Translations under genes and position numbers: made by a program
Notes under the pieces: model-generated
What the model saw: only the letters and a program-made list of their open reading frames with translations
Told to the model about the DNA's origin: nothing
Databases searched by the model: none
From: Qipengyuania pelagi
GTDB taxonomy: Bacteria > Pseudomonadota > Alphaproteobacteria > Sphingomonadales > Sphingomonadaceae
Assembly (NCBI RefSeq): GCF_009827295.1
Contig: NZ_WTYD01000004.1
Location: 1 to 64,000, forward strand
Direction: 5' to 3'
Length of the DNA stretch: 64,000 nucleotides
Shown here: one piece after another, positions 54,115-62,861 of the stretch
How positions within the stretch are numbered: position 1 is the first letter of the stretch
How the letters are laid out: each line of letters begins with the position of its first letter

Positions 54115-54885
54115 TTACAACACGATCCAGCCCAGGGCCTTGGCACCCATCCACAGGCCCATGCCGATCATGAACAGGTTCTCGGTCAGGGAGACGAAGC
54201 CGAGCGGCACATTGCTGCTACCGCCGACGCAGGCGCATTTGAGTTCGCGCTTGTCGATATAGACCGCCTTGAAGACGCTGACCGCGCCGATCGTGCCGAT
54301 GAAGAGCGAGATCGGGACCGAGACGACGGGAAGCGCATGGGCCACCATCAATACGCCCGCCAGCGCCTCGCCGAAGGGGTAGATAAAACCATATCGCACC
54401 CAGCGGCGCGCCAGGAGGTCGTAATTGAGGAACATGGTCGAGAAGCTGCGCACGTCCTGCAGTTTCTGAATCGCGAGCAGCGCCATCGACAGGCTGACGA
54501 ACCATTCCACCGCCTGCACGGTGAAAATCGTGTCGAAGACGTACCAGCTGATCGCGAGACCCAGCAGGAAAGCGACGCCGAAAATGGCGATCACCGGCTG
54601 GTAACTGGTCTCGTCCTCTTTCCTGACGGACTTGCCGAAATGTTCGCGCAGATCATCGTAGCCGCCGATGCGCTCGCCATCGATAAAGGTCTGCGGCGTC
54701 GTCTTGACGCCGTGCTTTTCCTTGAACGCGTCGGTCTGCTCGCGCGTTTCGAGATGATGGTCCTCGATCTCGAAGCCTTCGCGCTTCAGCAGGTCGATCG
54801 TCTTGAGGCCGTAGGGACAGACGTGTTCGGGCATCACCATCCGATAGACGGTGGCCTTCCTGGCGGACGGGCTGCGATCGCTCAC
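54115..54885 (-). CDS. Glutaredoxin domain fused to MauE/DoxX-like membrane protein
   Basis: In this 256-residue protein residues 10-85 are glutaredoxin-like (KATVYRMVMPEHVCPYGLKT, then TTPQTFIDGERIGGYDDLRE), with active site CPYG, so it is monothiol in form. Residues 95-250 hold four membrane helices of the MauE/DoxX type, with a CAC pair (KRELKCACVGGSSNVPLGFV) near the last helices that could take electrons across the membrane. A redox relay serving a periplasmic metal or disulfide system is inferred. The GTG start at 54885 overlaps the DUF411 stop. Confidence 0.85.
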   Translation of the reverse strand: MSDRSPSARKATVYRMVMPEHVCPYGLKTIDLLKREGFEIEDHHLETREQTDAFKEKHGVKTTPQTFIDGERIGGYDDLREHFGKSVRKEDETSYQPVIAIFGVAFLLGLAISWYVFDTIFTVQAVEWFVSLSMALLAIQKLQDVRSFSTMFLNYDLLARRWVRYGFIYPFGEALAGVLMVAHALPVVSVPISLFIGTIGAVSVFKAVYIDKRELKCACVGGSSNVPLGFVSLTENLFMIGMGLWMGAKALGWIVL

Positions 54886-55370
54886 GATGCGCTCCCATGG
54901 CTTGCCGGGTAGCTCGCCCAGACGGTGCGGCCCTCCGGTCCGAAGGCGATGACCTGATAGGCCTGGCGGTGGTCGCCATGCTCCATCCCCGGCGAGCCCA
55001 TCGGCATACCGGCGACGGCTAGGCCGGTGACCCCGGCGGGGCGGTCCGCCAGCAGGCGTTCGATATCGGCGGCGGGAACGTGGCCTTCGATCACATAGCC
55101 TTCGACGATCGCGGTGTGGCACGATCGCAAATCGTTCGGCACGCCGTTCTCGGCCTTGACCGCACCCATGTCGGGATGATCGACCGAAGTGACCTCGTGC
55201 TTGTCGCCCTGTTCCATATGATCGGCCCAGGCGAGGCAGCAGCCGCAATTGGGGTCGCGATACATGGTGAAGCTGGCGGCCTGCGCGGCGCAGGCGGTAA
55301 GCGCCGTGCCGATGACGAGCGCGCCCGCGAGCGAGCGGCGGGCCATGGCGGATCGTAAGCTGTCGATCAT
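54882..55370 (-). CDS. DUF411 exported metal-binding protein
   Basis: This is a 162-residue exported protein: signal peptide LAGALVIGTALTACAAQAAS and a mature part with the DUF411 core MYRDPNCGCCLAWADHME, SCHTAIVEGYVIEGHVPAAD, and the Met-rich GLAVAGMPMGSPGME. The CGCC motif and methionines fit copper binding; DUF411 proteins are often found with copper resistance genes. The lipobox-like TACA near residue 27 could make it a lipoprotein. It is third in the csoR operon, with 11 bases from DUF2231 and an overlap with the next gene. Confidence 0.88.
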   Translation of the reverse strand: MIDSLRSAMARRSLAGALVIGTALTACAAQAASFTMYRDPNCGCCLAWADHMEQGDKHEVTSVDHPDMGAVKAENGVPNDLRSCHTAIVEGYVIEGHVPAADIERLLADRPAGVTGLAVAGMPMGSPGMEHGDHRQAYQVIAFGPEGRTVWASYPASHGSAS

Positions 55371-55381
55371 CGAAGTTCTCC

Positions 55382-56008
55382 TTAAATTCCAAGTCCGAGG
55401 TGGCCGGGCCCCTGCGCCAATTCCGCGCCCCAATAGCCCTGCGCCACCAACGCCGCTGCAATCAGCACGATGACGATTCGGAACGCCCCGCGATCGGCGC
55501 GAAACGCCAGCAGCGCGGCGAGCGGAGCGGCAAGCGCCAGTCCCGTCCCCGTCCAGCGATGCCAGTGCATCGTGGCACCCCCGCCGAACCAGATGCCTGT
55601 GTGGATCCAGCCGAACAGGGCAGCGATCACCGCGCCCGCGGCGCCTGCGACCGTCATCACATTGGCGGCCTGCGCCAGCGGGGCCGACGACCGGGCCACG
55701 GCCAGCATCTCTACCAGCGCCGCCACGATGAGGAGCGCGATCGGAAAATGCACCGTGGCGGGGTGCAAGCGCGTCAGGACCGAACCGCTGGAGGAGGCGT
55801 GCTCGCTATCCGCGCGCGGCACCTCCGGCGTCTCGCTGCCTGGCGAGGCCGGTCCGTCGCTGTCCTGCGCGGATGCGGCAGGTGCCTCCGTCCCGACCGG
55901 CGCCTTTGCCGCGCCGTGCTTCTCGCCGCCATGCGCGACAGCGGGCTGCGCGAGGATCGCCAGGATAAGAACCAGCGTGGCGGCCATCCTATGGAAGAGG
56001 CGCGTCAC
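55382..56008 (-). CDS. DUF2231 membrane protein
   Basis: This 208-residue protein has a signal sequence (LVLILAILAQPAVAHGGEKH), a variable Ala/Ser-rich linker and a DUF2231-type membrane part with three or four helices: LHPATVHFPIALLIVAALVE, GAAGAVIAALFGWIHTG and HWHRWTGTGLALAAPLAALL. The paired His residues (HPATVHFP, HWHR) suggest heme or metal binding, as proposed for the family. It overlaps the csoR stop by four bases. Confidence 0.85.
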   Translation of the reverse strand: MTRLFHRMAATLVLILAILAQPAVAHGGEKHGAAKAPVGTEAPAASAQDSDGPASPGSETPEVPRADSEHASSSGSVLTRLHPATVHFPIALLIVAALVEMLAVARSSAPLAQAANVMTVAGAAGAVIAALFGWIHTGIWFGGGATMHWHRWTGTGLALAAPLAALLAFRADRGAFRIVIVLIAAALVAQGYWGAELAQGPGHLGLGI

Positions 56009-56283
56009 CGCTTCGCCTTTTCGAACAGATCGATCAACTCGCCGAATTTGCGCCGCTGCTCGCTCTCGTCGCCGCTGGCGATGGCTTCAGCCACGCAGCA
56101 TCCGGCATGGCGCTTCAGGATTTCGCTTTCCGCCCGGCCCAAAGCGGCCTTCACCGCCTGCAACTGGGTAAGGATGTCGATGCAATAACGATCGTCCTCG
56201 ACCATCTGCGCGACCCCGCGCACCTGGCCTTCGATGCGGCGCAGGCGGTTGAGGACCTTCGTGGTTTCGGGCGTGGCAGCCAT
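56005..56283 (-). CDS. csoR: CsoR/RcnR-family metal-sensing repressor
   Basis: This 92-residue all-helical repressor has the family sequence LNRLRRIEGQVRGVAQMVED and the metal ligands Cys (DDRYCIDILTQ), His and Cys (LKRHAGCCVAEAI), the Cys-His-Cys set of Cu(I)-sensing CsoR. The tetramer binds DNA and releases it on copper binding. The start at 56283 gives the normal family N-terminus. It heads a five-gene operon and is divergent from copA with a G-tract operator between, so it should control both sides. Nickel or cobalt sensing is less likely, given the ligands and neighbours. Confidence 0.92.
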   Translation of the reverse strand: MAATPETTKVLNRLRRIEGQVRGVAQMVEDDRYCIDILTQLQAVKAALGRAESEILKRHAGCCVAEAIASGDESEQRRKFGELIDLFEKAKR

Positions 56284-56324
56284 GATCGGCCTTTCGATCG
56301 GAAAGCCTTCGCGGCCTTCTTGCA

Positions 56325-56343
56325 ATACTGTAGGGGGGTATAT
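56325..56343. promoter_or_regulatory. CsoR-type operator in the csoR-copA divergent region
   Basis: ATACTGTAGGGGGGTATAT has an inverted ATAC/GTAT flank around a run of six G residues, the form of operators bound by CsoR/RcnR-family tetramers. It lies in the 90-base gap between csoR and copA, 42 bases before csoR and 31 before copA, so one site could repress both directions. Confidence 0.75.
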
Positions 56344-56373
56344 ATGTCGCCTCCCCAAGGAGTTGCAAGCCCG

Positions 56374-58221
56374 ATGTCCGATCTGATCCTTTCCCGCCGC
56401 CGCCTGTTGGGTGCAGGCCTGCTTGGAGCAGGTATGCTGGGCACCATGCCCGCCTGGGCACGCGGGGCCTCGATCCACCATGGTGGCGCGATCCGGTCCG
56501 GGTTCGACGAGGTTTCGGGCGCGAGCATCGATCTGACCGTGGGCGAAGGAATGCATACGGTTCAGGGGTGGCGCGGCCATGCCATCGCCGTCAATGGAAG
56601 CGTGCCCGGCCCGCTCGTGCGCCTGAAGGAAGGCACGACGGTACGCCTCAACGTCCACAACACGCTCGACGAGGATACCTCGATCCACTGGCACGGGCTG
56701 CTGCTCCCCTTCCATCTCGACGGAGTGCCGGGCGTCAGCTTTCCGGGCATCGCGCCGGGCCAGAGCTTCACCGCCGAATTCCCGGTGCGGCAGGCGGGCA
56801 CCTATTGGTGGCACTCGCACTCAAACCTGCAGGAACAGGCCGGTCATTACGGGCCGATCGTGATCGATCCCGCCGGACCCGATCCGGTGCAGGCGGATCG
56901 CGATTACGTGCTGCTGCTGAGCGAGTTCACCCCGCTCCACCCACACACGATCATGGACAAGCTCAAGAAGGGCGAAGGGTACTTCAACCACCAGCAGAAC
57001 ACCTGGACCGACGATTATCCGCTGTCTGGCGAGGACCGGCGGATGTGGGCGCGCATGCGCATGATGGCGACCGATATTCTCGACGTGACCGGTTCGACCT
57101 ACACCTATCTCGCCAACGGACACGGCCCGGAAGAAGGGCTGGAATATCTCTTCAATCCCGGCGAGCGGGTGCGCATCCGCGTGATCAATGGCAGCGCAAT
57201 GAGCTTCTTCAACATCCGCATTCCCGGCGCGACGATGTATGTGGTGGCCGCCGACGGGTTGAACGTGCGCCCGGTCCCGGTGCAGGAATTCCAGATCGGC
57301 ACGGCCGAGACCTACGATATCGTGGTGGAACCGACCGGCGAGGCGATGACCATCGTCGCCGAAGCGATGGACCGGTCCGGCATGGCGGTGGCGACTCTGG
57401 CTAGCAGGCCGGGCGCCCGCGCGCCGGTGCCCGCACTGCGCGATCCGCCGCTGCTCACCATGGCCGATATGGGAATGAACCATGGAGCCCATGGCGGCGG
57501 GATGGACCACGGCAGCATGGATCATTCCAGCATGGACCATTCCGCAATGGACCATTCCGCAATGGGCCATGCCATGCCCGCCCAGACCTCGGCGACCGAG
57601 CCGATGGACATGTCCGGCATGGATATGGGCAGCATGAACATGCGCGATACGTCGAAGCTTCCGCCCACCGTCAAGATCGGCCCCGGAATCGACATGGTGT
57701 CGATGAACCCCGTCGATCGCATGGGCGATCCCGGCCTGGGCCTGGACGACGTGCCGCATAAGGTTCTCACCTACAAGGATCTCGTGGCGCTCGAACCGAA
57801 CGACGATCTGCGCCGCCCGTCACGCCAGATGGAAATCCATCTGACCGGCAATATGGAACGCTATATGTGGTCCTTCGACGGCAAGAAGTTCACCGCCGTG
57901 AGCGACGATCCGATCCGCTTCGCCTATAACGAACGTGTCCGTGTGAAGCTCGTCAACGACACGATGATGGCACATCCGATCCACCTGCACGGCCATTTCT
58001 TCGAACTGGTCAATGGCGCGCCTGCCGACCGGCAACCTCAGAAGCACACGGTGATCGTGCAGCCCGGCGGCAGCGCCACCTTCGACCTCACCGCCGACGA
58101 ACAGGGCGACTGGGCCTTCCACTGCCACCTGCTCTATCATATGCATTCGGGCATGTTTCAGATCGTGACGGTCGCCAAGCCGCCATCTGCCCCCGATGTG
58201 AAGCGGGTGGGAGAAGACTGA
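56374..58221 (+). CDS. copA: CopA-type multicopper oxidase, Tat-exported
   Basis: This 615-residue periplasmic copper oxidase of the CopA copper-resistance type oxidises Cu(I) and binds excess copper. The Tat signal is SRRRLLGAGLLGAGMLGTMP. Copper sites are IHWHGLLLP (105-108), TYWWHSHSN (145-150), the C-terminal HPIHLHGHFFELV, and HCHLLYHMHSGM (from about 583). A Met/His-rich insert (about 363-423) with repeated MDHSxMDH units is typical. The start at 56374 has AAGGAG upstream. It is followed by copB with one overlapping base. Confidence 0.95.
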   Translation: MSDLILSRRRLLGAGLLGAGMLGTMPAWARGASIHHGGAIRSGFDEVSGASIDLTVGEGMHTVQGWRGHAIAVNGSVPGPLVRLKEGTTVRLNVHNTLDEDTSIHWHGLLLPFHLDGVPGVSFPGIAPGQSFTAEFPVRQAGTYWWHSHSNLQEQAGHYGPIVIDPAGPDPVQADRDYVLLLSEFTPLHPHTIMDKLKKGEGYFNHQQNTWTDDYPLSGEDRRMWARMRMMATDILDVTGSTYTYLANGHGPEEGLEYLFNPGERVRIRVINGSAMSFFNIRIPGATMYVVAADGLNVRPVPVQEFQIGTAETYDIVVEPTGEAMTIVAEAMDRSGMAVATLASRPGARAPVPALRDPPLLTMADMGMNHGAHGGGMDHGSMDHSSMDHSAMDHSAMGHAMPAQTSATEPMDMSGMDMGSMNMRDTSKLPPTVKIGPGIDMVSMNPVDRMGDPGLGLDDVPHKVLTYKDLVALEPNDDLRRPSRQMEIHLTGNMERYMWSFDGKKFTAVSDDPIRFAYNERVRVKLVNDTMMAHPIHLHGHFFELVNGAPADRQPQKHTVIVQPGGSATFDLTADEQGDWAFHCHLLYHMHSGMFQIVTVAKPPSAPDVKRVGED

Positions 58222-59378
58222 TGCGCCTGATCGTCGCCATGCTGCTGGCGGGCACCGCCGCCCCGGCCTTCGCGCAGGACCATTCGGGCCATGCAATGCC
58301 CGCCGCGCCATCACCTGCCCAATCCGAATGCGAGAAGGAAGCTGCACGCCATCGCGCCATGGGCCACCCGGTGTCCGAGGGAGCGTGTGCGCCCGCGACG
58401 CAACCGGGCGAACCCGTCTCCGCCGATCGGCACGACGGCCATTCCGACATGGATCATTCGCAAATGGACCATGGCCAGATGGAGGCAATGGACCATTCTG
58501 CGATGGATCATCAGGCGATGGACCACGGAGCCATGGATCATGCAGGGATGCAATCGTCCGGCCAAGCGCCGATGGACCATCAGGCGATGGATCACGGAGC
58601 CATGGATCATGGCACCGTGGACATGACCCCCATTCCGCTAGGACCGCCCCCGGCTTCGGCCGGATCGGGACCGCCTAGCGCCGCCGATGCGATCTGGGGC
58701 GCCGAAGCGATGCGCGCCTCGCGCGAGGCCCTGCGCGCCGAGAATGGCGGAATGAAAACCTTCTGGTTCCAGGGCGACCGCGCCGAATATCGCGCACGGG
58801 AAGGTGGCGATGGCTACCTGTGGGACGTGCAGGGCTATTACGGCGGCGATCTCGACAAGGTCTGGTTCAAGAGCGAGGGCGAAGGCACATTCGGCGAAAG
58901 CCCCGAAGCCGCTGAAATCCAGGGATTGTGGAGTCATGCGATCGGCCCTTGGTGGGACTTGCAGGCTGGTGTCCGGCAGGACCTGACCGGTCCCGAACGC
59001 ACCCATGCCGTGATCGGTGTGCAGGGCCTCGCGCCTTATATGTTCGAGGTCGACGCGGCCGCTTTCCTGTCGACCAAGGGCGATCTGACGGCACGTGTCG
59101 AAGCCGAATTGGACCAGCGCATTACCCAGCGCCTGATCCTGCAGCCACGCGCCGAGGTGAACCTGGCAGCGCAGGACATCCCCGAACTGGGTGTCGGAGC
59201 AGGTCTCGATTCGGTCGAGCTCGGTCTGCGTCTGCGCTACGAATTCGCCCGTGAATTCGCGCCCTATATCGGTGTCGAACAGGAGTCGAAGGTGGGCCAG
59301 AGCGCCGATTACGCCCGCGCGGCCGGCGAGGATCCGAGCTTGACCAATTACGTCCTCGGGATACGCTTCTGGTTCTGA
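58221..59378 (+). CDS. copB: CopB-type outer-membrane copper resistance protein
   Basis: This 385-residue protein has a signal peptide (LIVAMLLAGTAAPAFAQDHS), a Met/His-rich segment (about 74-134 with MDHSQMDHGQ and MDHQAMDHGAMDH repeats) and a C-terminal beta-barrel of about 220 residues, quoted in parts as GGDLDKVWFKSEGEGTFGE, QAGVRQDLTGPERTHAVIGV and SVELGLRLRYEFAREFAPYI, ending in the aromatic GIRFWF of outer-membrane proteins. It probably binds or exports copper in the outer membrane together with CopA. It overlaps copA by one base. Confidence 0.94.
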   Translation: MRLIVAMLLAGTAAPAFAQDHSGHAMPAAPSPAQSECEKEAARHRAMGHPVSEGACAPATQPGEPVSADRHDGHSDMDHSQMDHGQMEAMDHSAMDHQAMDHGAMDHAGMQSSGQAPMDHQAMDHGAMDHGTVDMTPIPLGPPPASAGSGPPSAADAIWGAEAMRASREALRAENGGMKTFWFQGDRAEYRAREGGDGYLWDVQGYYGGDLDKVWFKSEGEGTFGESPEAAEIQGLWSHAIGPWWDLQAGVRQDLTGPERTHAVIGVQGLAPYMFEVDAAAFLSTKGDLTARVEAELDQRITQRLILQPRAEVNLAAQDIPELGVGAGLDSVELGLRLRYEFAREFAPYIGVEQESKVGQSADYARAAGEDPSLTNYVLGIRFWF

Positions 59379-59584
59379 ACGCGGAGGTCCAGAGCCTTTT
59401 AGGTCAGGCCGGTATGTACCCGCCACGATCAGCGGTCATCGGATCGATCAGAATGTGAGGTCGGCAGCCAGCAGATCGTGGGCGGGAACTGGGCCGACGG
59501 CGGCCTGTCCGATTTACGGGCATAACCTGGCAGAGCGGACACTGCCCTTGCAGCGCAGCGCAGCTCTCGTAAGTGGCCGCTGTA

Positions 59585-60703
59585 ATGGACGCGAATTTCT
59601 ATGAGAATGATCTGGAACGGCTGGAGAACTCGGGGCGTCGCCGCACGCTGACCGAAGCGATTGGCCGCGATTTTTCCTCCAACGACTATCTCGCCTTGGC
59701 TGGATCGACCGCTCTGCGCACTGCCGCTGCCGAAGCGATCGCTCGAGGCGTCGGGATCGGATCAGGGGGATCGCGCCTCCTGCGCGGCAACTCGCCCGAA
59801 CATATCGCGCTGGAAGCCGATGCAGCCCGGTTTTTCGGCAGTGAGAGCGCGCTGTTCGTGGGTTCGGGCTATGGCGCCAACTCCCTCATCCTTTCGACCC
59901 TGCCCCAGAGGGACGACCTCGTGCTGCACGACGCGCTGATTCACGCCAGCGCACACGAGGGTATGCGACTGTCACGCGCCCCATGCCAAAGCTTCGCGCA
60001 TAACGACGTCGACGCGGCAGCGGATGCTATCAAAAAATGGCGGGCACGCGGTGGACGAGGAACACCGTGGATCGCAATCGAAACGCTTTACAGCATGGAT
60101 GGCGATGTCGCGCCGATTGCCGACTTCGCTGCCCTTGCCGACAGAAACGGGGCGATGCTGCTGATCGACGAGGCCCATGCGGCGGGGATTTGCGGACCCA
60201 AGGGGCGCGGATTGGCGGCGCAATTGCAGGGGCGGGAAAACATCGTCACGCTGGCGACCTGTGGCAAAGCGCTGGGGTGCGAAGGCGCGCTGATCCTCGC
60301 GCCTGCCATACTGCGCGATTTTCTTGTCAATCGGGGGCGCGGATTTATCTTCTCGACCGCGCCATCCCCGCTGATCGCCGCGATCGCCCGCGAAAGCCTG
60401 GCCATCGTGGCGCTTGCCGATGATCGGCGCGACCGGCTGAATGAACTGATCGCGAAGGCGGGATATCATTTCGGTCCGCTCGGTATTCCATCCAGCGGCA
60501 CGCATATCCAGCCCGTGATCGTCGGCGAGGATGCTCGCACGATGCACATCGCGGCGACCCTGCGGGATCGTGGCTTCGATGTGCGGGGGATACGTCCGCC
60601 CACGGTTCCGGCAGGGACCGCACGCCTGCGCATTTCCATCACACTCAACACCGACGAGACCGAGATCGCCGAACTCGCCGTTGCGCTGGGAGACTTGCTT
60701 TGA
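59585..60703 (+). CDS. bioF: 8-amino-7-oxononanoate synthase
   Basis: This 372-residue PLP enzyme joins pimeloyl-ACP (or -CoA) and L-alanine in the first dedicated step of biotin ring assembly. The alpha-oxoamine synthase features are present: [38 protein letters not shown] (PLP-binding Asp and His) and the PLP lysine in [18 protein letters not shown] at 59573 would add four residues; the ATG at 59585 is preferred. The 206 bases before it hold no gene. It overlaps bioD by four bases. Confidence 0.93.
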   Translation: MDANFYENDLERLENSGRRRTLTEAIGRDFSSNDYLALAGSTALRTAAAEAIARGVGIGSGGSRLLRGNSPEHIALEADAARFFGSESALFVGSGYGANSLILSTLPQRDDLVLHDALIHASAHEGMRLSRAPCQSFAHNDVDAAADAIKKWRARGGRGTPWIAIETLYSMDGDVAPIADFAALADRNGAMLLIDEAHAAGICGPKGRGLAAQLQGRENIVTLATCGKALGCEGALILAPAILRDFLVNRGRGFIFSTAPSPLIAAIARESLAIVALADDRRDRLNELIAKAGYHFGPLGIPSSGTHIQPVIVGEDARTMHIAATLRDRGFDVRGIRPPTVPAGTARLRISITLNTDETEIAELAVALGDLL

Positions 60704-61320
60704 AGACCATCGTCGTCACCGGGACCGATACCGATATCGGCAAGACAGTATTCGCTGCCGGTCTCGCCAGGGCTTTGGGAGGATATTATTGGAAGCCGAT
60801 CCAGGCCGGACTCGATGACGGTAGCGACAGCGCGCGGGTCGCCGATCTCGGGGTTCCGGCTTCCGCGATCATTCCCGAAGCCTATCGCCTGACAACGCCA
60901 TGCTCACCCCACCGCGCCGCCGAGCTGGACGATATCGCGATCGATCCGTCCCGCCTCGCATTGCCGAGCCTCGAAGCGCCATTGGTGGTCGAAGGTGCGG
61001 GTGGCGCGCTGGTCCCGGTTACTCGCAATCTGCTCTACGCTGACCTCTTCGCGCAATGGACGGCGCCGGTCGTGATCGTCGCCCGCACGATGCTCGGAAC
61101 CATCAACCATTCGCTTTTGACCATCGAGGCGCTTCGCGCGCGGCGCGTTCCGATACTCGGCATCGCGTTCGTCGGCGATCCGCAGGAGGAAAGCGAAGCG
61201 ACCATCTGCACGATCGGCAATGTCGAGCGTCTGGGACGGCTCGCCAGACTGGACCCGCTCAACGCCGATACGCTTTCCCGCGCCTTCGCGGCTGGATTTT
61301 CGGAAGGGACATGGGGATGA
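60700..61320 (+). CDS. bioD: Dethiobiotin synthetase
   Basis: This 206-residue ATP-dependent carboxylase closes the ureido ring of biotin. The P-loop [15 protein letters not shown] is at the N-terminus; YWKPIQAG (substrate Lys), a [10 protein letters not shown] switch and the C-terminal region are as in the family. It lies between bioF and bioA with overlaps on both sides, so the three are translated together. Confidence 0.94.
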   Translation: MKTIVVTGTDTDIGKTVFAAGLARALGGYYWKPIQAGLDDGSDSARVADLGVPASAIIPEAYRLTTPCSPHRAAELDDIAIDPSRLALPSLEAPLVVEGAGGALVPVTRNLLYADLFAQWTAPVVIVARTMLGTINHSLLTIEALRARRVPILGIAFVGDPQEESEATICTIGNVERLGRLARLDPLNADTLSRAFAAGFSEGTWG

Positions 61321-62573
61321 GCCAGTCCCCGGTATGGCACCCGTTCACCCAACACGGCTTGCGTGAACCGATACCGCACATCGCGCGAGCGCAGGGCGCG
61401 GTGCTTCACACGGAGGACGGGCGCGAAATTATCGACGCGATCTCTTCCTGGTGGGTGACGACGCATGGTCATGCCCACCCGCGGATTGCGGCGGCGATCG
61501 CCGAACAGGCCGCAGTCCTCGACCAGATCATCTTTGCAGGGTGGACCCACGCGCCGGCTGAAAAGCTTGCGAAGAGCCTGCGCGAGATCATGCCTCAAAG
61601 CCTGACGCGCGTGTTCTTCTCCGATAGCGGATCGACCAGCGTCGAAGTCGCGCTGAAAATGGCGCTTGGGTACTGGCTGCATCGAGGCGAGGCACGGCAT
61701 CGCATTGTCGTGATGGAAAACGGCTATCATGGCGATACGATCGGAACGATGTCGGTCGGGGCGCGCGGAGCATTCAACCAGGCATACGAACCGCTGCTGT
61801 TCGACGTGACTTCGATACCGTTTCCGACACAGGGTTCCGAACAAATTTCCCTCGACAGGCTTGAAGAAGCATGTCGGGCCGATGCGGCAGCATTCATTGT
61901 GGAACCCCTGATGCTGGGGGCGGGTGGAATGCTCATGTATTCCGCGCAAACTCTTGCGGAGATGCGCCGGATTTGCGCGCAATTCGGCACTCTCTTCATC
62001 GCCGACGAGGTCATGACCGGTTGGGGGCGAACCGGCACATTGCTCGCGTGCGAACAGGCTGGGATCGAGCCTGACATCCTGTGTTTATCGAAAGGGCTCA
62101 CAGGCGGAGCCATTCCGCTGGCAGTGACGATGGCAAGCGAACCGGTGTTCGATGCGCATTGGAGCGATGACCGGGCGCGGATGTTCTTTCATTCGTCGAG
62201 CTACACCGCCAATCCCATCGCCTGCGCTGCCGCGAACGCCAATATCGCGATCTGGCGAGACGAGCCGGTGATGGATCGGATCGACGAATTGGGGAAGCGG
62301 CAAGCCGAGCGCCTCGACAGGCTGGCGTCACACGCACTGGTTCACAACCCCCGCCGGATGGGCACCATCACCGCCTTCGACGTAGGCGAAGCGACTGGCT
62401 ACCTCTCCGATCTCGCCCCGCGCATGTTGGCATTGTTTCGCGAACGGAACGTTCTGCTCCGCCCGCTTGGCAATACGGTCTATGTCATGCCGCCATATTG
62501 CGTCGATTCAGGCCAATTGGACCAGATCTATGAAGCCATCGAACACGTCTTGAACGAGATTGCTGTTCGCTAG
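61317..62573 (+). CDS. bioA: Adenosylmethionine-8-amino-7-oxononanoate aminotransferase
   Basis: This 418-residue class-III PLP aminotransferase makes 7,8-diaminononanoate from KAPA with S-adenosylmethionine as amino donor. Motifs: ISSWWVTTHGHAHP (BioA-specific), YHGDTIGTMSVG, PLP-binding FIADEVMTGWGRTG and the lysine in LSKGLTGGAIPLAV. It completes a bioF-bioD-bioA operon; bioB and bioC are not in the window. The ATG overlaps the bioD stop as ATGA. Confidence 0.94.
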   Translation: MSQSPVWHPFTQHGLREPIPHIARAQGAVLHTEDGREIIDAISSWWVTTHGHAHPRIAAAIAEQAAVLDQIIFAGWTHAPAEKLAKSLREIMPQSLTRVFFSDSGSTSVEVALKMALGYWLHRGEARHRIVVMENGYHGDTIGTMSVGARGAFNQAYEPLLFDVTSIPFPTQGSEQISLDRLEEACRADAAAFIVEPLMLGAGGMLMYSAQTLAEMRRICAQFGTLFIADEVMTGWGRTGTLLACEQAGIEPDILCLSKGLTGGAIPLAVTMASEPVFDAHWSDDRARMFFHSSSYTANPIACAAANANIAIWRDEPVMDRIDELGKRQAERLDRLASHALVHNPRRMGTITAFDVGEATGYLSDLAPRMLALFRERNVLLRPLGNTVYVMPPYCVDSGQLDQIYEAIEHVLNEIAVR

Positions 62574-62799
62574 CGACCTTGGAATGTTCTGACGTCGAAA
62601 CTGGGCCGTAAGCGGACCATCCGCTGATAACCGGAACTCAGGCAAAGGTGCGGCGAACGAAATCACGTCTTCGCGGGCAGTGTTTGGCGCCACTAACCTT
62701 GGGCGGCTGTCGCTTGCCTATTAAAGGTCTCTGCGCGCTGATGCGACGCGCCCCGGCTGATCCTCCTAAAGCGCAGACACACTGCAGCTTTCAGCCAGC

Positions 62800-62815
62800 T
62801 CGATTTGCAAATCGA
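62800..62815. promoter_or_regulatory. Perfect 16-bp palindrome upstream of the TPR protein gene
   Basis: TCGATTTGCAAATCGA is a perfect palindrome 46 bases before the ATG at 62862, in the 288-base gap after bioA. It is the size of a dimeric regulator operator. The remainder of the gap (62574-62799) shows no gene or obvious terminator. Confidence 0.5.
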
Positions 62816-62861
62816 ACCTGGAGATTTAAGGTGCCGTGGTCGTGGGCTTGGGGAGGCATCG

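Noticed and set aside
57480-57590. Short tandem repeats that could look like a CRISPR or satellite array
   Set aside because: They are in-frame codons for Met-Asp-His units inside copA, with no spacers.
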